Positions 26,568 through 34,986 of a DNA stretch of 64,000 nucleotides are shown here, one piece after another; the first letter of the stretch is position 1, and every line of letters starts with the position of its first letter. The notes below the pieces were generated by a model, which saw only the letters and a list, made by a program, of their open reading frames with translations, was not told the DNA's origin and made no database searches. A program made the position numbers and the translations under genes. This DNA is from an uncultured Oscillospiraceae bacterium (GTDB lineage Bacteria; Bacillota; Clostridia; Oscillospirales; Oscillospiraceae): contig CATZRD010000002.1 of the NCBI GenBank assembly GCA_958423465.1, positions 1 through 64,000 of the forward strand. The letters are read 5' to 3'.

Positions 26568-29500
26568 ATGAAGAAACGGATATTAGCGATATGCATGGCC
26601 CTGTGCCTGACGCTGTCCGCCGTGCCGGTGGCGTTCGCGGCGGAGGGGGAGGACGCCCCCTTTACGCCGAATACGTCGTGGTACGACGCGAATAAAAGCG
26701 AGTTCACCATTAGCAGCGCGGAGGAGCTGGCCGGGCTGGCGCAGCTGGTCAATGATGGCAACGATTTCGCGCGCAAGACCATTACCCTGGACGAGAACAT
26801 CAACCTGGAGAACAGGGAATGGACGCCCATCGGCTATGGCGGGAAAACGTTTAAGGGAACGTTTGATGGCGGGGAACATACAATCAGCAATCTTGTGATC
26901 GATCAACCGAGAAGAAGCAACGTCGGCTTATTCGGGTATACGGAGAACGGCGAAGTCAAGAACTTCACTCTGAACAACGCAAAGGTAACCGGGTATCTTG
27001 AGGTAGGCGCCGTAGCGGGGACTCCCTATACCTCCAAATACACCGATATTGCCGTGACGGGCTTGATTGAAGTCAACGGCTTTGCTTATGTTGGCGGTGC
27101 ACTCGGGAAAAACGCATATGCCGACGTTACAAACGTTGATATTACAGGCGACACGGGAAGCTATGTTAACGCCGAGAGCGGGATCTACCGTACCTATGTA
27201 GGTGGGCTGATTGGCTTCATGGGCGAGGGCTCCCATACGGTATCGAATTGCCATGTGAAGATCGATGTAATGGGTTCCACCTGCGATGTGGGCGGCATTC
27301 TGGGAATTCTTCACTATGGCAATACGTTGGTTAATTGTACCTATGAGGGAAGCTTAACGCTGACTGATCCGGACGCAGACGGTGGAGACGAATTCGGTGC
27401 TCTGGTGGGAACCGTTCACAACGGAGGAAGAGGGCCCACAAAAATTGAAAGCTGCGAAGCAACCGTTCATAAGGCAACCTCGGGAGCCTCTGATGTAACA
27501 GAAACGATTACGCCGCATGGCGACTTTTATAGCGATCTTACCGGTACGGATGAAAAGGGCGACCCGCTAAATACAGGCGCTGTTACGATTGAGGCGACTG
27601 TGAACAATGTTCCTGTGACGGTGGACAACAATGTGGCGAGTGTTGGGACTGAGGCGTACAAAACCCTTCCCGAGGCCATCGAAGCCGCCAACGCTGCCAC
27701 CGGAGAAGATCCCGTCACTGTCACCATCAACCGTTCCGGCGAGTATGCGCCCTTCACCATCTCCCGGAATAATGTGACGGTGGAGGCCGCCAAGGGCGTC
27801 GAGGTTAGTATTCCCGTCAGCAAGAGCGGCGAGTTCAGCGTGACGGCGAACGGCGTGGCCTTGAGGGACCTCAGCTTTACAACGGACGACGCCGCTACGA
27901 TCATCAGCAGCGGGGACTGCAATGCTCTGACTCTGGACGGCTGCTCCTTTATCAACGAGAGCGGCGAGGCGGAGGGGACGGCGCTCTATATCCACTGCCC
28001 CGACATCACCATCACCGGCTGTACGTTTGAGAACTGGGAGCGCGGCTATTACACCTGCGGCGACAACCACGCCGCCGGCGCGATGAGTTTTACCCAAAAC
28101 ACCTTTACCAATGTCTATGTGCCTATCGACGGGTACTGGGGCAAGACCGCCACGGGCGATACCGATATTCAGATCACTGGCAATACCTTTGACGCCGGCA
28201 GCTGGGGTACCGCCTACATCCAGCTTTGGGACTATTCCCAGTATTTGAGATGGTCCGGCAACACAGACGATGACCGCCAGGGCAGCGCGCTGAAGGCCAC
28301 GATCAGCGGCAACATCTACCAGGGCAATGTGGTCATCTACAAGACCCACTGCGATTGGTTTGAGAAGAGCGATGTGACCATTGAGGATATCGGCGCGGAG
28401 GTAGTCAAGCGCCATCTGGTCGTGCTGGAGGGCGTAGATGAAACGGATGAGGTCACTGTTCTGGACGAAAACGGCAGCCCCATCACCGCGTTCAATGAGT
28501 CCACCACCAGCAGCACCCGCAATGGAAAACAAGTCATCTATTCCATCAGCGAGGGGAACTATCAGGTTAAGGTCCAGCCGCAGGATTCTGAAGGCTCGAT
28601 CACTGCGGAGCTTACCGTGAGCGCTCAGACAACGGGTGCAGATGAAAAAACGAATACCAATACGCTGACCATCAATAAGCCCGAAGACGGGGTCAAAGTT
28701 GCCAGGGTTGGCAATACCGAATATGCCTCTCTGGCCGAGGCCATCGCCGCCGCCGCGAACGGCGGGACTGTGGAGCTGCTGACCGACGTGGAGGTGGATA
28801 CCTGGAACCAGATCGGCACCATAGGCAATCCCGCAGTTGCGATCAATGGCCTGACCATCGAGGGCAAGGGCCACAAGCTCACCGTCGGTAAGGTGGTATC
28901 CGGTACAAACGGCAACTACCTGCTCTATAACGCGACAAATCTCAGCGTGGCCGACCTGACTGTCGAGTTCAAGACCAACGGCAATGGCTTTGACATGAAC
29001 TCCGGCAAGCTGGAGAATGTTACCATGACCGGCGGCAAGGACAGCAATTATGCGGTCTTTGTGGGCAGAGGCGATCAAGTTGAGATCAGCGATTGCTCTT
29101 TCAGCGGTTTCGACTACGGCATTACCAGCGGCTATGATGAAGCTGAATCTGTGACGCCCACCTCGGAGATCGTGGTCACGGACTCCGAGTTCACCGACTG
29201 TACGTATGCGATACAGAGCTACGCGCCCAAGAACACGTTTACCGGCAATACGGTGGACGCTTCGAAGGTGAATTTTGCCGCTACAGTAGAAAAGCACGGT
29301 CAGCCGATGTCCTGCGTGGTCACCGGGAATACCTTCGAGGGCAGAGTCAAGTTCTACATGGATGAGCTGGGGAAGATCGAGTTTACGGAAAACAAGATGC
29401 TGGGCGATGCTTTCCTGGAAGTGACGAAAAGTTCCTCAGCAACTGACACCGAGCCCCTGGATATCTCCGGCAACTACTGGGGCGGCGGTGAGCCTACTGA

Positions 29501-30725
29501 TGACCGGATCCAGGGCCTTGAGGAGACACAGGTCAAGTGTGATAACTACTACACCGAGCCTGAGATCGTGCCCGAGAACAAAAACGACTATATTGCTGGA
29601 GTGACGCTGGACAGGACCACTTTGACCCTGACGGTTGGTGGTTCCGATACGCTGACCGCCACAGTGACGGGCAACAAAGACGCCAACACGACCGTGACCT
29701 GGTCCTCCAGCAATCCCGCCGTCGCTGCCGTGGACCAGAAGGGCAAGGTCACAGCTGTGGCTCCCGGCGAGGCCACCATCACCGCCACGGCCAATGGCGA
29801 CAGCACAAAGGCGGCCACCTGCACCGTCACCGTAAAGCCTGACTCCGTTCCCGCTGAGAGCGTGACCCTGAACAAGACTGCCCTGACGCTGGAGATCGGC
29901 GACACCGCCACTCTGACCGCCACGGTGGAGCCCGCTGACGCCACCGACAAGACTGTGACCTGGGAGTCCAGCGACGAGACCGTCGCTACCGTGGACGAAA
30001 ACGGCGTGGTTACCGCTGTGGGCCGGGGCGAGGCCACGGTCACCGTCAAGGCGGGCGAGGCTTCCGCCACCTGCACGGTGGAGGTCCAGCGGACTTATAT
30101 CCCCATTCCTCCCACCCAGCCCACTCGTCCCACCAAGCCCGCGGAGCCTGATGAGCCGGATACTCCCGACGAGCCGGTGGAGAGCGAGCTGCCCTTCACC
30201 GACGTGGACGTGGAGGACGAGTTCTACGAGGCTGTCAAGTACGTCTCCGAGAACGGTCTCATGACCGGCGTTGACACCACCGCCTTCGCTCCCTACAGCG
30301 AGTTCACCCGGGCTCAGGTGGCCACGATTCTGTACCGCCTGGAGAAAGAGCCTGCCGTGGCGTATGCTCCCACCTTCCCCGATGTGATGGAGGACCAGTG
30401 GTTCGCCAGCGCGGTCCTGTGGGGCAACAGCAAGGGCATCCTGCTGGGCCACGATACCGGGAAGTTCGGTCCTGACGACGGCGTGACCTTTGAGCAGATG
30501 CTGACCATCCTGTACCGCTACGCGGCGCTGAAGGGCTACGACACCGCCGCCCGTGCGGATGTGAGCGGCTTCGAGTGTTCCGACTACGCCGCCGAGGCGG
30601 TGAGCTGGGCCATGGCTCACGGCATGGTGAGCGCCGCCGACGGCGCCGCTTTGAAGGCTCCCGCCGCCCGCTGCCAGGTGGCTCAGGTGCTGGCAATTTT
30701 CTGCCAGACCGTGGTAATGAAGTAA
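26568..30725 (+). CDS. SLH-anchored surface protein with beta-helix and Ig-like domains
   Basis: AAGGAGG at 26554-26560 serves the second of two adjacent ATGs (26565/26568), giving 1385 residues. There is a signal peptide to about residue 25. GLUG-like and parallel beta-helix repeats span about 30-1005, with two internal units that each begin with a TLPEAIEAAN/SLAEAIAAAA motif. Two Big_2 Ig-like domains follow at about 1010-1092 and 1093-1174 (SVTLNKTALTLEIGDTATL, WESSDETVATVD). A Pro/Glu-rich linker leads to three SLH modules in about 1207-1385; the last has few SLH consensus residues. It shares architecture and leader with the 4714-residue protein, so the two may be co-regulated. Confidence 0.9.
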   Translation: MKKRILAICMALCLTLSAVPVAFAAEGEDAPFTPNTSWYDANKSEFTISSAEELAGLAQLVNDGNDFARKTITLDENINLENREWTPIGYGGKTFKGTFDGGEHTISNLVIDQPRRSNVGLFGYTENGEVKNFTLNNAKVTGYLEVGAVAGTPYTSKYTDIAVTGLIEVNGFAYVGGALGKNAYADVTNVDITGDTGSYVNAESGIYRTYVGGLIGFMGEGSHTVSNCHVKIDVMGSTCDVGGILGILHYGNTLVNCTYEGSLTLTDPDADGGDEFGALVGTVHNGGRGPTKIESCEATVHKATSGASDVTETITPHGDFYSDLTGTDEKGDPLNTGAVTIEATVNNVPVTVDNNVASVGTEAYKTLPEAIEAANAATGEDPVTVTINRSGEYAPFTISRNNVTVEAAKGVEVSIPVSKSGEFSVTANGVALRDLSFTTDDAATIISSGDCNALTLDGCSFINESGEAEGTALYIHCPDITITGCTFENWERGYYTCGDNHAAGAMSFTQNTFTNVYVPIDGYWGKTATGDTDIQITGNTFDAGSWGTAYIQLWDYSQYLRWSGNTDDDRQGSALKATISGNIYQGNVVIYKTHCDWFEKSDVTIEDIGAEVVKRHLVVLEGVDETDEVTVLDENGSPITAFNESTTSSTRNGKQVIYSISEGNYQVKVQPQDSEGSITAELTVSAQTTGADEKTNTNTLTINKPEDGVKVARVGNTEYASLAEAIAAAANGGTVELLTDVEVDTWNQIGTIGNPAVAINGLTIEGKGHKLTVGKVVSGTNGNYLLYNATNLSVADLTVEFKTNGNGFDMNSGKLENVTMTGGKDSNYAVFVGRGDQVEISDCSFSGFDYGITSGYDEAESVTPTSEIVVTDSEFTDCTYAIQSYAPKNTFTGNTVDASKVNFAATVEKHGQPMSCVVTGNTFEGRVKFYMDELGKIEFTENKMLGDAFLEVTKSSSATDTEPLDISGNYWGGGEPTDDRIQGLEETQVKCDNYYTEPEIVPENKNDYIAGVTLDRTTLTLTVGGSDTLTATVTGNKDANTTVTWSSSNPAVAAVDQKGKVTAVAPGEATITATANGDSTKAATCTVTVKPDSVPAESVTLNKTALTLEIGDTATLTATVEPADATDKTVTWESSDETVATVDENGVVTAVGRGEATVTVKAGEASATCTVEVQRTYIPIPPTQPTRPTKPAEPDEPDTPDEPVESELPFTDVDVEDEFYEAVKYVSENGLMTGVDTTAFAPYSEFTRAQVATILYRLEKEPAVAYAPTFPDVMEDQWFASAVLWGNSKGILLGHDTGKFGPDDGVTFEQMLTILYRYAALKGYDTAARADVSGFECSDYAAEAVSWAMAHGMVSAADGAALKAPAARCQVAQVLAIFCQTVVMK

Positions 30726-30748
30726 AAAAGCAGATCAAACCAGCAGGG

Positions 30749-30774
30749 GGGACGGCGAAAGCCGTCCCTCTTTT
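30749..30774 (+). terminator. Intrinsic terminator of the second SLH gene
   Basis: GGGACGGC-GAAA(g)-GCCGTCCC followed by TCTTTT, 24 bases after the stop. Confidence 0.85.
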
Positions 30775-30934
30775 CGCGCCTGCTTCCGGTTTGAGTATTC
30801 AAGCAAAATTCGCTTTCGGCCTTACAGGGGGAACACCGCTTTCCCGGAGTTTAGGCTTGCAAGACGGCTGCGAATTCGGAAGCAAATCGCGCAAAACGGG
30901 AATGTGATGCTTCTATTGTCTGTCATCCCGTCCA

Positions 30935-31079
30935 CGTCTTATCCTCTGTACGAAACTTAAAGTGTTCCCTTCTGGTGGGGCCATCATGGACCCACCCTCG
31001 GTCCACCGTCAGGGCGCGGCGCGCCCCTGGCGGCTTTCTTTGTCCCCGGCTTGATGTAGGGACACTTGAAAATAAGACG
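30935..31079. repeat. Short element with imperfect inverted ends
   Basis: CGTCTTAT...AAGTGTTCCC at 30935-30969 is mirrored by GGGACACTT...ATAAGACG at 31059-31079. It could be a small non-coding insertion (MITE-like) or an old IS remnant. The 30.8-31.1 kb gap has no supported gene. Confidence 0.3.
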
Positions 31080-31107
31080 AGGCATGGAGCGTCACCGCCT
31101 TTCCGCA

Positions 31108-31143
31108 TAAAAAGAGAGACAGTCCATACGGACTGCCTCTTTG
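31108..31143 (-). terminator. Terminator of the MNT/HEPN pair
   Basis: CAGTCC-GTAT-GGACTG core with longer imperfect flanks, followed on the minus strand by CTTTTTAT. Confidence 0.75.
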
Positions 31144-31169
31144 AATGATGGCTGCGATTGGGGGTTTTA

Positions 31170-31307
31170 TCAATCGTTCACCACCAGGTACTCATTGCAG
31201 AAATCCCGCAGCACCGGAATATCTGTGACCGCTGTCTCCCAGATCACATCCCGGCTCATGCTGCCGTAGCGGATATGCTCCAATCGCTGAAGATCAGGCT
31301 GCAACAT
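31170..31307 (-). pseudogene. Stub of a HEPN-domain toxin
   Basis: A 45-residue frame overlapping the nucleotidyltransferase gene by 14 bases. The end (YGSMSRDVIWETAVTDIPVLRDF) matches the C-terminal part of DUF86-type HEPN proteins. The N-terminal two thirds, with the R-x4-6-H RNase motif in its usual place, is missing. An RLEH motif remains near the start. It could be a decayed toxin or a shortened functional partner. Confidence 0.5.
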
Positions 31308-31620
31308 AAATATCCACATTCTCCTCCCACACTGTTTTCCGGAAGCGCTGCTCGCTGGGCATCCGTGCCGGCTGCTCCAAGGAGCTGACGGTGATCAGAT
31401 CTACCGGCTTGCCCAACGCTTCCTCCAGGTCGCAGTAAACTGCCGCTATCTGCAGCAGACGCTTGATCCCTGTACCAGTGGTGTCGATCATCAGGTCCAC
31501 ATCGCTGGCATCCGTGGCAGTTCCTCGGGCATAGGAGCCGAAGAGATAGACCGCCTTCAGGCCGTGCTTTTCAGCCACCGGCAGCACCAGACGCGTGATC
31601 TCCTCTATCGTATAGATCAT
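31294..31620 (-). CDS. MNT-type nucleotidyltransferase (MntA-like antitoxin)
   Basis: 108 residues with the minimal nucleotidyltransferase signature GSYARGTATDASDVDLMID (residues about 29-47), including the catalytic GS and the DxD pair. MntA proteins AMPylate and silence a HEPN RNase encoded beside them. Here the HEPN reading frame follows directly but is only 45 residues long. The MNT domain looks complete. Confidence 0.85.
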   Translation of the reverse strand: MIYTIEEITRLVLPVAEKHGLKAVYLFGSYARGTATDASDVDLMIDTTGTGIKRLLQIAAVYCDLEEALGKPVDLITVSSLEQPARMPSEQRFRKTVWEENVDIYVAA

Positions 31621-31750
31621 GCCGCCGCCCCCTCTCCTTGGCCTTGCCTGTAGTATACCACGCCAGCGGCAAAAACGCAGCGGGAAAGCGTACGCGTCAC
31701 CCCTCGGGTAGGGTTGCTCAGCCAGATATACAGCTCATCCAGCGCCGCGG

Positions 31751-31975
31751 CGGTATACCAGCTTTAACGAACTGACCGCCCCCATGCTCAACGAGTTTAT
31801 AGAGAAAGTCGCTGTCCATGATGCCGATAAATCCACCGGCGGCCGGCGGCAGAGGGTTGATATATATTTCAATTTCATCGGCTGTTTTGTTCCGCCCAAA
31901 CCGGAGGTTGTTTTGACAGCCGGGGAAGAAGCAAAAGCGCAAAAGACATTTGGAAGGACTCGCGGGAGTCCAGGG
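31751..31975 (+). pseudogene. C-terminal fragment of a Tn4451-type large serine recombinase
   Basis: The plus-strand frame reads YTSFNELTAPMLNEFIEKV, then VHDADKSTGG and RRQRVDIYFNFIGCF. This is the conserved end of large serine recombinases of conjugative and mobilisable elements (DUF4368 region). No catalytic domain or start is present; the homology begins at about 31751 and runs into the PrgI-like fragment on the other strand. Confidence 0.65.
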
Positions 31976-32129
31976 CCAGCAGACGCACCTCTGGGATGGC
32001 GCACAGAAGCCTGGTCAGGGCCAGCGCCAGGATGGAGATGAGCAGCCCGACGCCGATGACGGCCACATCCCGCAGCGCCCACAGCCACAGTGCGGCCTTC
32101 GCCTTCAGGTTTTCAGGGTAGATGTACAT
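31875..32129 (-). pseudogene. Truncated PrgI/VirB3-like conjugation protein
   Basis: The start MYIYPENLKAKAALWLWALR, with a GGAGGA site, is the hallmark N-terminus of the PrgI-like membrane protein of Firmicutes integrative conjugative elements. It is followed by a membrane helix (VAVIGVGLLISILALAL). After about 40 residues the sequence no longer follows the family, and it runs into the recombinase fragment on the opposite strand. Confidence 0.6.
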
Positions 32130-32193
32130 AGTTGGGTTCCTCCAAAAGCTTGGGAACGGACAGCGCGGGCCATCCGTTCCCAATCCAAATCTA

Positions 32194-32844
32194 TCAGCAA
32201 TTCATTCTCAAGACCGCGGGCGCGCTTTCACAAAAGTCTTGCAGGCGATCTTTCAGCATACCGTAGGGATAGTGCTCTCCTGTTAGAATCGTCCACACCG
32301 CATGGGTGTCATCACTGACCAGCGCGATGGACGCTTCGCTTTGGACCCTCTGTTTCGCTTCTTCGTATCCAGAGCATGCGATATCCTCCGTCCATGCGGG
32401 GGCGCCGTAATAGTCTGCGATCACGCCTTGCTCCCACGGCGAATCAGCTTCTTCCGCCGGTATAAAGCGATTCCAGCTTGCAATCGCGCTTTGGGAAAGA
32501 AGAAGCTTCTTACGGTTCCCGTGCAAATTGCTCTCAATGACTGTGGCGCCGTTTTGCTGACGCCACTCCGCCGCTCTTGCGGCCTGGATCGCGGGAGGCA
32601 GCAGCCAGGGAAGACAAAACATCTCCGCACACACCAGGAGATCCGGCATCAGGCACAAAGCTAACCTCCGTGTCTCGCGGGAAAAAGCCGCATCCGCATC
32701 ATAGAAATGGCGGACAGGCGACCACGGAAAAAAGTGGTACGCAGCCTTGCCGGGCACCTCCTGCTCACGCCGAAAGGCCCCCTGCCGAAGGACAAACGTG
32801 TCATAGGGCGAATGGACATTCTTGCGGCCAGATAGATTCCTCAT
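32194..32844 (-). CDS. Protein of unknown function
   Basis: 216 residues from the ATG at 32844, which has GGGAG seven bases upstream. The longer frame lacks a site. It is soluble, rich in Trp, Tyr and Cys, with no signal peptide or membrane helix. No family is recognised. It lies upstream of, and in the same direction as, the PrgI-like fragment but carries no conjugation signature. Confidence 0.5.
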   Translation of the reverse strand: MRNLSGRKNVHSPYDTFVLRQGAFRREQEVPGKAAYHFFPWSPVRHFYDADAAFSRETRRLALCLMPDLLVCAEMFCLPWLLPPAIQAARAAEWRQQNGATVIESNLHGNRKKLLLSQSAIASWNRFIPAEEADSPWEQGVIADYYGAPAWTEDIACSGYEEAKQRVQSEASIALVSDDTHAVWTILTGEHYPYGMLKDRLQDFCESAPAVLRMNC

Positions 32845-33115
32845 ATCATTGCTCCCATATGTCAGTGATCTCGACGACCCATTCTCCACTCCGCCTGCCG
32901 ACCGTGCTCATACCTGCCGATACCGCAGTCTTTCCTGACTTTTGACCGGCATCATTCAAATCAACGTTTACCGGTATGTACTTAAAAAATTATACCACAG
33001 CCAATAGGGGGAAGCAATCTGCATTTCCCGTCCGCTCCGCCTGGATTATGCTGCCGCTATTTCGCCGCCAAAAACGGGGAATAAAATCCTGCCCGCTTTC
33101 ACTTGATCTATTCCA

Positions 33116-33148
33116 AAAGTCCAGCCGCCGCGTTTCCGCGGCGGCTGG
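33116..33148 (-). terminator. Intrinsic terminator
   Basis: CCAGCCGCCGCG-TTTC-CGCGGCGGCTGG, with CTTTT following on the minus strand. It ends the gene that stops at 33162. The 32.9-33.1 kb gap holds no other supported feature. Confidence 0.8.
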
Positions 33149-33161
33149 GTTGTGAGATAGA

Positions 33162-33518
33162 TCATTTTGCCAGTTCCTCATAGGCTTCCCGGTTCCTGTC
33201 GAGAAGGTGCTCAGAGATATTGTGAATTTCCTCGTCTGCCAGAGCCCGCTGGATGCAGTCCAGGAAGAAGGCGTTCTGCTTGACGCCGACGCGCTTCAGG
33301 TATTCCTTGAATCGCTCGAACAGCTCCGCGTCCACCTGGAACGCCACCGTCCGCTGGTTTTCTTTTGCCACGGGCTTCTTTCCTCCGTTCTCGTAAAATT
33401 CGGTGATAAGCCAGGTCATGTACTGGCTCAGGCTCTGTCCGGCCGCCTCCTGCTCCTGCCGCACGCGGCTATGGAGGGCAGTTGGAATCTGAGCGCATAA
33501 GTTTCTTGTGTCCGCCAT
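33162..33518 (-). CDS. ICE-associated protein, probably ribbon-helix-helix type
   Basis: 118 residues from the ATG at 33518 (GAAGGAG upstream). The N-terminal part (MADTRNLCAQIPTALHSRV) and the second segment (RTVAFQVDAELFERFKEYL) each have the strand-helix-helix pattern of ribbon-helix-helix DNA-binding proteins. Proteins with this layout are common cargo of Firmicutes conjugative elements. It probably regulates the element or acts in DNA processing; this is inferred from pattern and neighbourhood. Confidence 0.55.
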   Translation of the reverse strand: MADTRNLCAQIPTALHSRVRQEQEAAGQSLSQYMTWLITEFYENGGKKPVAKENQRTVAFQVDAELFERFKEYLKRVGVKQNAFFLDCIQRALADEEIHNISEHLLDRNREAYEELAK

Positions 33519-33691
33519 TGCGAGCTCTCCTTCCTTGATGGTGAAGCAAGTATATCCAAAGTCCGGCATGAAAGCTATGACCAATACCAACGAAGATATG
33601 GCGGAAAAGGAAGCACAAGCGACAAGCTTACGCTGTACAGTCCATTGCCATGACGATCCCCCGCATGATGAATTCCACGCAGGGGATGGCC

Positions 33692-33723
33692 ACTCAATTA
33701 TGCACAGCTACACATAATTGAGT
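33692..33723. repeat. Inverted repeat at the edge of the methyltransferase fragment
   Basis: ACTCAATTATG and its exact complement surround ten bases. Homology to the methyltransferase ends exactly where this palindrome begins, so it may mark a rearrangement breakpoint. Confidence 0.5.
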
Positions 33724-34058
33724 ATCGAAGACCCTCCACGCCAGGGAGAATGTATCTCCCAGTACAATGATCCCAGCAGGTTCCCAGGCCCGTTCAGGTC
33801 CAGGAACATATAGGGCACCGCTTTTAATTCGAACGATCTCCTCCAGGACAATGCGGAAGTCCTCGTACTTCAGCGTTCCGCTGCTGAATGCTCCGGGAAC
33901 GTTCTCCCACAAAAGGAATCGGGGTCGAATAAGGTGAGCTGTTCTCCCTCTGCGTTCATCTGCCGCTCTCATCTCCTTTACGATCCTGATCTGTTCCATA
34001 AAAAGGCCGGAACGAGCGCCAGCTAAGCCAGCCCTCGCTCCGGCCACAGACAGATCCT
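33694..34058 (-). pseudogene. Internal fragment of a DNA cytosine-5 methyltransferase
   Basis: The minus-strand frame reads QDLSVAGARAGLAGARSGLF, then RPRFLLWENVPGAFSS (motif IV, ENV) and GDTFSLAWRVFDTQ. These are motifs from the middle of a Dcm-type enzyme of the phage/ICE kind. The catalytic PC of PCQ is lost: codons before QDL read Asp-Asn. The N-terminal SAM-binding domain and the C-terminal target recognition domain are absent. It abuts the truncated virD4 gene on the other strand. Confidence 0.75.
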
Positions 34059-34986
34059 GATTATCCCGAAATTCGGCATAACCAACCCTGTCCTCTGGCT
34101 GGCTCTGATGGCGGCGACCTGCTACCAGCCCGGCATGAACCTCTTTGAACTACTTGGGGTGCTGTCAGACATGATAAGCGGCTACCCTCTGTCCATCCGC
34201 TGGACGGCCTACACGCCCCGGTTTCTTCTGGGGGCGCTGGTGGTCTATGCCTTCGCCGTCCTGCTCTATCTTTCCACCAGGGAGAACCGCAGGCCCGGCG
34301 AGGAACACGGCTCGGCCAAGTGGGGTGATCCCCGCACCCTGGGAGAGAAGTACCGGGACAAGAAGCACCCGGCGGCCAACATGATACTGACGCAAAATGT
34401 CCAGATGGGCCTGGACAGCCGCCGCCACCGCCGCAATCTCAATATCCTGGTGGTGGGCGGCTCCGGGGCCGGCAAGACCCGCTTTTTCGCTAAGCCCAAC
34501 GTCATGCAGGCCAACACCTCTTACCTCATTACCGACCCCAAGGGAGAGCTGGCCCGCGCCGTGGCCCCGCTGCTGATCCGCCAGGGCTACGATGTGCGTA
34601 TCTTTGACCTGCTGGACACTGCCCTCATTCTATACCTCATGCACGAAGCACCCCGGTCGGAACAAAACTTTGCGATGGTTATGTATATGATCGAGAATGG
34701 CGGGGCCAGAGAGGACGATGACGACTTCCAATCTCCGCTGGACTTGCTTTTTGAGGCTCTGGAGGACGAGGAGTCTGACCATATCGCCGTGAAGCAGTAC
34801 AAGATTTTCAAGCAGGCGGCGAGCAAGACGGCCAAGAGCATCCTTATTTCCGCCGCCGTCCGGCTGGCGGCCTTTAACCTCCCGGAAATTGCCCGGATCA
34901 CCGAGACCGACACCCTTGACCTGGGGAGCCTGGGGGACAGCAAGCGGGCCATCTTCTGCTGTATCCCGGATAACGACACCAGCTTC
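34057..34986 (+). pseudogene. virD4/tcpA coupling protein, 5' part (internal deletion)
   Basis: The frame from 34057 reads LIIPKFGITNPVLWLALM, then STRENRRPGEEHGSAKWGDP, Walker A GGSGAGKT and DPKGELARA. It is a type IV coupling ATPase of a Firmicutes conjugative element. The N-terminus is missing (in-frame stop at 34024). After VRIFDLL the sequence jumps to DTALILYLMHEAP, so roughly 80-100 residues normally found there are deleted in frame. The segment ends at IPDNDTSF, where the group II intron is inserted. The 3' exon resumes at 37510 in the same frame. Confidence 0.8.
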
